Origin: Acidimicrobiia bacterium
GTDB lineage: Bacteria > Actinomycetota > Acidimicrobiia > Acidimicrobiales > Iamiaceae
Assembly (NCBI GenBank): GCA_019247975.1
Contig: JAFBAD010000016.1
Location: 1-26,197 of the forward strand
Reading direction: 5' to 3'
DNA length: 26,197 bases
Shown here in pieces: positions 22,195-26,197 of this stretch. The translations under genes and the position numbers were made by a program. The notes under the pieces are model-generated. The model was not told where the DNA came from and ran no database searches. It worked only from the letters and a program-made list of their open reading frames with translations. Within the stretch, counting starts at the first letter, position 1; each line of letters begins with the position of its first letter.

Positions 22195-23508
22195 GTGGCC
22201 GGCGAACGCGCGACCTCGGAGCTCCCGCCGGAGCCCCCAGCGCACTGGCCGGCGCGCGTCCAGGCTCCTCCCGAGCCGGCCCCGCAGGGGCCCAGCCGGC
22301 GCGGCGGCGCCAGCGTCATCATCGCCGGGGCGGTCGTATTCGCCCTCCTCGTGACCTACGGCCTCGGCCAGGCGCTCGTCCACGCCGACGACCCCCGCCG
22401 GCGCGGCGGTCCGCCCTCGCTGCCCGAGACCACCACGACGGCGCCGGTCGAAGGGCTGGTCCCGCTGGAGCAGGCGGTGCCCGCGCTGATCTCGTTCGTC
22501 GAGGAGCAGCGCGGCGCACGGTTCGACCCGGTCCCCGACGTCACCCCGCAGGAAGACGTCGAGTACGAGGCGACGGCGTCGAGCGCGATCGACCGCGACA
22601 TCGCGTTCGCCCGCCACGAGGTCACCTACGAGGCACTCGGCGTCGACGCCGGGAGGAGCGACCTCCGCGCCGGGCTGAAGCTGCTCGCGTCGAGGGCGAC
22701 GGTCGCACTGTACGACGAGGCGAGTGGCGATGTCATCGTTCGCGGCCAGACGACGACGCCCTACATCCGGGCGAACATCGTCGCCGCGCTCACCCGGGCG
22801 CTCGACCAGCAGCTGCCGCCGGCCGACAGCCCGCCGGTCGAGCAGTACGACGCCTCCTTCGCCGCCGACGCGCTGGCCGCCGGCAGCGCAGCGACCGTCG
22901 AAGCGGCGTACGTCTCGCAGCTCGACCAGGCCGACCAGGCGTCCTACGGCCAGGACCTCCGGCAGGCCCAGGGCATGCGGGGCGTGAGCGGCGCGGGCGA
23001 GGGCGCGCAGTTCATCGACGCGCTCCCGACGCTCGTCGGCCGCCAGTTCGCCTTCCACCTGCTGAACGCCGGGGCGGGCTCACGCGCGGTCGACCGGGCC
23101 TTCAAGGCCCCACCGACGACGAGTGAGCAGGTCTTCGACACCACCGCCTACGACGCGAAGCAGCGGCCGCTCGCGGTCGACCGCTACCCCGAGCCGCAGG
23201 GCCGGCTCATCGACGAGGGTCGCTTCGGCATGGCCGACGTCGTCATCGCGCTGGCGCCGAACATCGACCTCGCCACCGAAGCCGGTTCGCACGAGTGGGG
23301 CGGCGGGCGGTTCCAGACCTGGGTGAACGCCGGTGAGGAGCTCTGCGTGCGGGCCCGCGTGGCCGGCGACACCGACGCGACGACCGCCCGGCTGCTCACC
23401 CGCTTCCAGAGCTGGGCCTCGAGGGTGGGCCCGGGCGCGTCGGCGGTGTCGGTCCCCGACAAGGCGCTCGGCCGCGCGGCCGTCGAGATCGAGCGCTGCT
23501 CGTCCTGA
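22195..23508 (+). CDS. Membrane-anchored extracytoplasmic protein of unknown function
   Basis: A 437-residue protein. The first 38 residues are proline-rich and probably cytoplasmic, with RR before the helix. One membrane helix lies at about 40-62 (VIIAGAVVFALLVTYGLGQAL). A short TTTTAP linker leads to a soluble outer domain of about 360 residues. It contains FVEEQRGARFDPVPDV, IDRDIAFARHEVTYEALGV and a C-terminal block (DVVIALAPNIDLATEAGSHEW, then a Cys in EELCVRARV and a last one in IERCSS) that may form a disulfide. HEVTYE is not a HExxH zinc site. I do not recognise a family. Its place after the L,D-transpeptidase suggests an envelope role. Confidence 0.72.
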   Translation: MAGERATSELPPEPPAHWPARVQAPPEPAPQGPSRRGGASVIIAGAVVFALLVTYGLGQALVHADDPRRRGGPPSLPETTTTAPVEGLVPLEQAVPALISFVEEQRGARFDPVPDVTPQEDVEYEATASSAIDRDIAFARHEVTYEALGVDAGRSDLRAGLKLLASRATVALYDEASGDVIVRGQTTTPYIRANIVAALTRALDQQLPPADSPPVEQYDASFAADALAAGSAATVEAAYVSQLDQADQASYGQDLRQAQGMRGVSGAGEGAQFIDALPTLVGRQFAFHLLNAGAGSRAVDRAFKAPPTTSEQVFDTTAYDAKQRPLAVDRYPEPQGRLIDEGRFGMADVVIALAPNIDLATEAGSHEWGGGRFQTWVNAGEELCVRARVAGDTDATTARLLTRFQSWASRVGPGASAVSVPDKALGRAAVEIERCSS

Positions 23509-23523
23509 TCTGAGGGTGGCGCC

Positions 23524-24633
23524 TCAGGCGGCGAGGGCGGTGCTCCAGGTGCCGTCGTCGCTGCGCTGCACGGTGCCGAGCTCGTTGAAGTGCTGGAGCG
23601 CGTCGGCCGCGTCGGAGCGTCCCTCGAGCGCGTGCACGACCTCGCGCCACGCGAGCTCCTGGCCCTGCTGCTTGCCGGCGCCGAGCGACTGCTCGAGGGC
23701 GCGGTCCCAGATCGGCCCGATGATGTCCGTGCCCGCGTAGCGCGTGCCGGACGAGGTGACGAGCGTGCGGTCGCGCATCTCGGTGAGCACGGTGCGGAGG
23801 TAGTCGACGTGCGGGGTCTCGTCGGACCGGATGTAGGAGACGAGCCGGGCCGCAGCACCGTCACCGGCGACCAGATCGGTGTCGCTCAGGAGATCCTCGG
23901 CCCACGCGAACGTGTGGAACGCCGAGATCTCGATGAACAGCAGCCGGATCATCCGGGCCAGGAGCGACTCGAGCTCGAAGTCGATGTCGTCGGGCAGGAT
24001 GCGGTTGGCGATCGCAGCCTTGCGCAGCGCGGCTTGGTCGACTGCGCCACCGGTGCCGGGCGTCGCGATGCCCATGCGCTCGAGCATCTGCACGGTCATG
24101 TCCCCGGTGACCGGCGACTCGAACGCGATGTCCCGGCAGGCGAACCACATCTGCTTGTGGCCGCCCTCGTCCTCGAAGCCGGCCTCGTCGCGCGCGTGCG
24201 CCTCGTAGAGGCCCCGCCCGAGGTGGTCGATCGCGGTGCCGCGGGTGTCCTCGACGAAGGTCTTCTGGAAGTCGGGGAGGACCGAGTTGCGGATCATCGC
24301 CCCGAAGCCCTCGACCGTGCCGATGCGGGTGAGGTCCGAGATGATGGGCTCGGGCGCGCCGATCTCGATGAGGTAGCGGGCCTGGGGGAGGTTCGGGTAG
24401 CTGGCCGGCCAGGTGTCGATGGGCAGGCCGAGCAGCTCGGTGCCGAACTGCTCGACGTGCTGGTCCTGCCACGCCTTGATCGCAGGGATGCGGTTGAGCG
24501 TCCTCGGCGACACGTAGTCACCGCTCTCGTTGAAGCCGCCGTGGCAGCGGACGCCGCCGAGCACGAGCGGTTCGGCGATCGGGTGGCCGGCGAGCAGCTC
24601 GGCCTCGGTGAACTCGGTCTGTTCGGTACCCAT
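23524..24633 (-). CDS. Predicted ferritin-like diiron protein
   Basis: A 369-residue, largely helical protein with no signal peptide. Two E-x-x-H pairs characteristic of carboxylate-bridged diiron sites are present: E156-GG-H159 (FEDEGGHKQMW) and E272-TP-H275 (RSDETPHVDYL). Additional acidic and His residues lie in YEAHARDE and IEISAFHTFAWAEDLL (E235, H240). The helix pattern fits a ferritin-like oxygenase or oxidase. I cannot name a characterised family. The start ATG 24633 is preceded by GGGGGGA (bases 24638-24644), so this gene is leadered, unlike its divergent neighbour. A 23-bp inverted repeat overlaps its -10 candidate. Pairing with an F420-type oxidoreductase suggests joint redox chemistry (inference). 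Confidence 0.7.
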   Translation of the reverse strand: MGTEQTEFTEAELLAGHPIAEPLVLGGVRCHGGFNESGDYVSPRTLNRIPAIKAWQDQHVEQFGTELLGLPIDTWPASYPNLPQARYLIEIGAPEPIISDLTRIGTVEGFGAMIRNSVLPDFQKTFVEDTRGTAIDHLGRGLYEAHARDEAGFEDEGGHKQMWFACRDIAFESPVTGDMTVQMLERMGIATPGTGGAVDQAALRKAAIANRILPDDIDFELESLLARMIRLLFIEISAFHTFAWAEDLLSDTDLVAGDGAAARLVSYIRSDETPHVDYLRTVLTEMRDRTLVTSSGTRYAGTDIIGPIWDRALEQSLGAGKQQGQELAWREVVHALEGRSDAADALQHFNELGTVQRSDDGTWSTALAA

Positions 24634-24652
24634 CGGGTCCCCCCGTCCGGAG

Positions 24653-24675
24653 TTGTTGCACTCCGAGTGTAACAA
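24653..24675. promoter_or_regulatory. Operator-like inverted repeat, diiron gene/LLM gene
   Basis: TTGTTGCACTC-C-GAGTGTAACAA pairs 11-1-11 with one mismatch (10 of 11 pairs). It covers TACACT (bases 24666-24671), the best minus-strand -10 candidate for the diiron gene, and lies about 12 bp upstream of the plus-strand -10 box TACATT (24688-24693). A regulator bound here could control both genes. Confidence 0.6.
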
Positions 24676-24687
24676 GTTGGCTGGTCC

Positions 24688-24693
24688 TACATT
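24688..24693 (+). promoter_or_regulatory. -10 box for a leaderless transcript
   Basis: TACATT ends 6 nt before ATG 24700. It is the best match to a sigma-70-type -10 box among the leaderless candidates of the window. No Shine-Dalgarno sequence is present. Confidence 0.55.
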
Positions 24694-24699
24694 CGGCGC

Positions 24700-25542
24700 A
24701 TGCGCTTCGCGATCAAGACCTCGCCGCAACACACCGAGTGGCAGGGCATCCTCGACGTCTGGAAGGCCGCCGACCAGATGGACATCTGGGAGTCGGCCTG
24801 GCTGTTCGACCACTTCTATCCCATCTTCTCCGACTCGACGGGCCCCTGCCTCGAGGGGTGGACCGCCATGGCCGCGCTCGCGCAGGCCACCGAGCGGATC
24901 CGGGTGGGCGTGCTCGTGACCGGCAACGTGTACCGGCACCCCGCCGTGCTCGCCAACATGGCCGCGACGGTCGACATCGTCTCGGGCGGCCGCCTCGAGC
25001 TCGGCATCGGCGCCGGCTGGAACGAGGAGGAGTGCGGCGCCTACGGCATCGACCTGCCGCCGCTGCGCGAGCGCTTCGACCGCTTCGACGAGGCGCTCCA
25101 GGTGGTCACCGGACTGCTGTCGGAGACGACGACCGACTTCGCCGGCGAGCACTACCAGCTGTCGGGAGCTCGATGTGAACCGAAGCCGGTGCAGCGGCCC
25201 CATCCGCCGATCTGCATCGGCGGCACCGGTGAGAAGCGCACGCTGCGCTCCGCCGCCCGCTTCGCCCAGCACTGGAACCACCCGGGCGGCTCACCCGACG
25301 AGATCGCGCAGAAGCTCGACGTGCTCCGGGGCCACTGCGCCGATGTCGGGCGTGACCCGTCCGAGATCCTCGTGTCGACCCACGTGCGCATCGATCCGGG
25401 CGCCGACGCCTCGGCGATCGCCGACCAGGTCGCCGCGCTGGAGGCGGCGGGCGTCCAGCTCGGCATCGTCCAGCTGCCGCCACCCCACACCCCGGCCGCG
25501 CTCGCCCCTCTGGCCGAGGCCCTGGAGCCCCTCCGGTCCTGA
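24700..25542 (+). CDS. LLM-class (luciferase-like) F420-dependent oxidoreductase
   Basis: A 280-residue TIM-barrel protein of the bacterial-luciferase superfamily, of the TIGR03560-like group. Family patterns include FDHFYP near residue 37, ERIRVGVLVTGNVYRHPAVLANMAATVDIVSGGRLELGIGAGW (long central block), FDRFDEALQVV and the C-terminal PPICIGGTGEKRTLR. Actinobacterial members usually carry F420 rather than FMN; the cofactor here is inferred. The substrate is unknown. It begins at ATG 24700 with TACATT 6 nt upstream and is divergent from the diiron gene. An inverted repeat lies just after the stop. Confidence 0.92.
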   Translation: MRFAIKTSPQHTEWQGILDVWKAADQMDIWESAWLFDHFYPIFSDSTGPCLEGWTAMAALAQATERIRVGVLVTGNVYRHPAVLANMAATVDIVSGGRLELGIGAGWNEEECGAYGIDLPPLRERFDRFDEALQVVTGLLSETTTDFAGEHYQLSGARCEPKPVQRPHPPICIGGTGEKRTLRSAARFAQHWNHPGGSPDEIAQKLDVLRGHCADVGRDPSEILVSTHVRIDPGADASAIADQVAALEAAGVQLGIVQLPPPHTPAALAPLAEALEPLRS

Positions 25543-25544
25543 GA

Positions 25545-25620
25545 GCACCCCCCACCACGAAATTGGCCATCGAAGGAGCGGTATGCGCTTCCAACCCGGC
25601 CAATTTCGGTTTTGGGGTGC
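25545..25620. repeat. Inverted repeat, CGAAATTGGCC family copy 2
   Basis: Arms CGAAATTGGCC (25558-25568) and GGCCAATTTCG (25598-25608) match copy 1 at 10691 exactly over these 11 bp. A further outer pair, GCACCCC (25545-25551) with GGGGTGC (25614-25620), extends the stem. The inside is unlike copy 1 but can form its own weaker hairpin. It fills the gap between two convergent LLM genes. Confidence 0.85.
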
Positions 25621-25626
25621 GGTCGG

Positions 25627-26197
25627 TCAGGTCTGGAGGGGCATGAGCTCGGCCGCGATCTGCTCGAGCTCGGCGTCCCAGTCCTTCGGCTCCTCGATCG
25701 GGAGGACGACGAACTTGGACGCGCCGACGTCGATCATCTCGGTGATGCGGCGCTTGAGGCCCTCGATCCCGATGGGGACGACGTCGGCGGGGTCGAGGTC
25801 GGGCCGGCGGGTGGCGATCAGCGCCTTCACCGCGTCGGGTACGTCGCGCTGGCCGTAGGCGACGAGCACGCCGAGGTGCTCGGGGTCGATCTCGCGGCCG
25901 TGCTCGGCCGCCGTCGCGGTGATCACCGGCCAGCCGTCGCGCACGTCGGCCACCGAGCAGAACGACGGCAGCCAGCCGTCGCCGAGCCGGCCGGTGCGAC
26001 GCAGCTCCGACGGCGTGTTGCCGCCGAGCCACACGTCGATGGGCTGCTGCACGGGCTTCGGCTTGATGGTGACGCCCTCGACGTGGAAGCGGGCGCCGTC
26101 GTGGTGGACGTCGTCCTCGGTCCAGAGGCGGCGCATGAGCCCGATCGCCTCGTCGAACCAGGCGCTGCGCTCCTTGCGGTCCACGCCGAACGCGCGG
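25627..26197 (-). CDS. LLM-class F420-dependent oxidoreductase, N-terminus beyond window
   Basis: The C-terminal 189 residues of a second luciferase-like oxidoreductase. The frame is open to the window edge; a GTG at 26184 is internal, since RAFG before it continues the family pattern (RAFGVDRKERSAWFDEAIGLMRRLW). Further typical stretches are GVTIKPKPVQQPIDVWLGGNTPSELRRTGRLGDGW and a C-terminal helix IEEPKDWDAELEQIAAEL. It is a different subgroup from the gene at 24700, toward which it converges. The flavin/F420 site cannot be judged because the N-terminal part is missing. Confidence 0.9.
   Translation of the reverse strand, partial: RAFGVDRKERSAWFDEAIGLMRRLWTEDDVHHDGARFHVEGVTIKPKPVQQPIDVWLGGNTPSELRRTGRLGDGWLPSFCSVADVRDGWPVITATAAEHGREIDPEHLGVLVAYGQRDVPDAVKALIATRRPDLDPADVVPIGIEGLKRRITEMIDVGASKFVVLPIEEPKDWDAELEQIAAELMPLQT

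Noticed and set aside
19210..23058. A 1282-codon open frame on the minus strand.
   Set aside because: It runs antisense through three well-supported genes, is arginine- and proline-rich without domain patterns, and exists because stop codons are rare in such GC-rich DNA.
1..26197. A mobile island, phage, CRISPR or toxin-antitoxin system.
   Set aside because: No transposase, integrase, direct-repeat array, att-like duplication or composition break is visible; GC content and codon use look uniform.

Overview
The window is 26.2 kb of chromosome-like, very GC-rich DNA with almost no intergenic space. It carries 27 protein genes, two of them cut by the window ends. I see no rRNA, tRNA, CRISPR array, insertion sequence or phage gene. 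The content points to an actinobacterium, most likely an uncultured-type lineage near Acidimicrobiia. The grounds are F420-type luciferase-like oxidoreductases, a mycothiol-type maleylpyruvate isomerase domain protein, a FadD19-like acyl-CoA synthetase, PhyH dioxygenases, frequent GTG starts and widespread leaderless gene starts. The taxonomy is inference.

Layout. Positions 1-1296: 3' part of a sensor histidine kinase. 1303-4582: two divergent PhyH dioxygenases and an AMP-forming acyl-CoA synthetase. 4656-7654: a divergent alpha/beta hydrolase and membrane alkaline-phosphatase-superfamily pair. 7749-11541: a coupled methyltransferase/low-Mr phosphatase pair (minus), a FadD19-like synthetase and a TIGR03084-type protein (plus). 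11564-14256: an SDR/enoyl-CoA hydratase operon, a 55-residue small protein and a TetR regulator with a perfect palindromic operator. 14197-14864: a zinc-ribbon protein and a small GNAT protein. 14821-17690: a nickel-pincer cofactor locus, larB-larC (minus) divergent from larE (plus), without larA. 17765-19274: an ECF sigma factor and a CDF metal exporter. 19278-23508: an envelope block with a sigma-like protein fused to a membrane helix and extracytoplasmic sensor domains, divergent from an L,D-transpeptidase lipoprotein and an anchored unknown protein. 23524-26197: a predicted diiron protein divergent from an LLM oxidoreductase, then a second LLM oxidoreductase running off the right end.

Much of the first half and the right end looks like catabolism of lipid, sterol or other hydrophobic acids: CoA activation, hydration, dehydrogenation, 2-oxoglutarate hydroxylation and F420 redox. 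The 17.7-23.5 kb part concerns envelope and metal stress.

The most informative non-coding signals are three. (1) About 16 genes have an nAnnnT-like -10 hexamer ending 6-9 nt before the start codon, which implies leaderless mRNAs; in two divergent gene pairs the opposing -10 boxes share the same TA. (2) Long palindromes of different families sit in the roomier gene junctions, including a perfect 46-bp one and a two-copy family with arm CGAAATTGGCC. (3) Clear operator-like palindromes lie at the TetR/small-protein and diiron/LLM divergent promoters.
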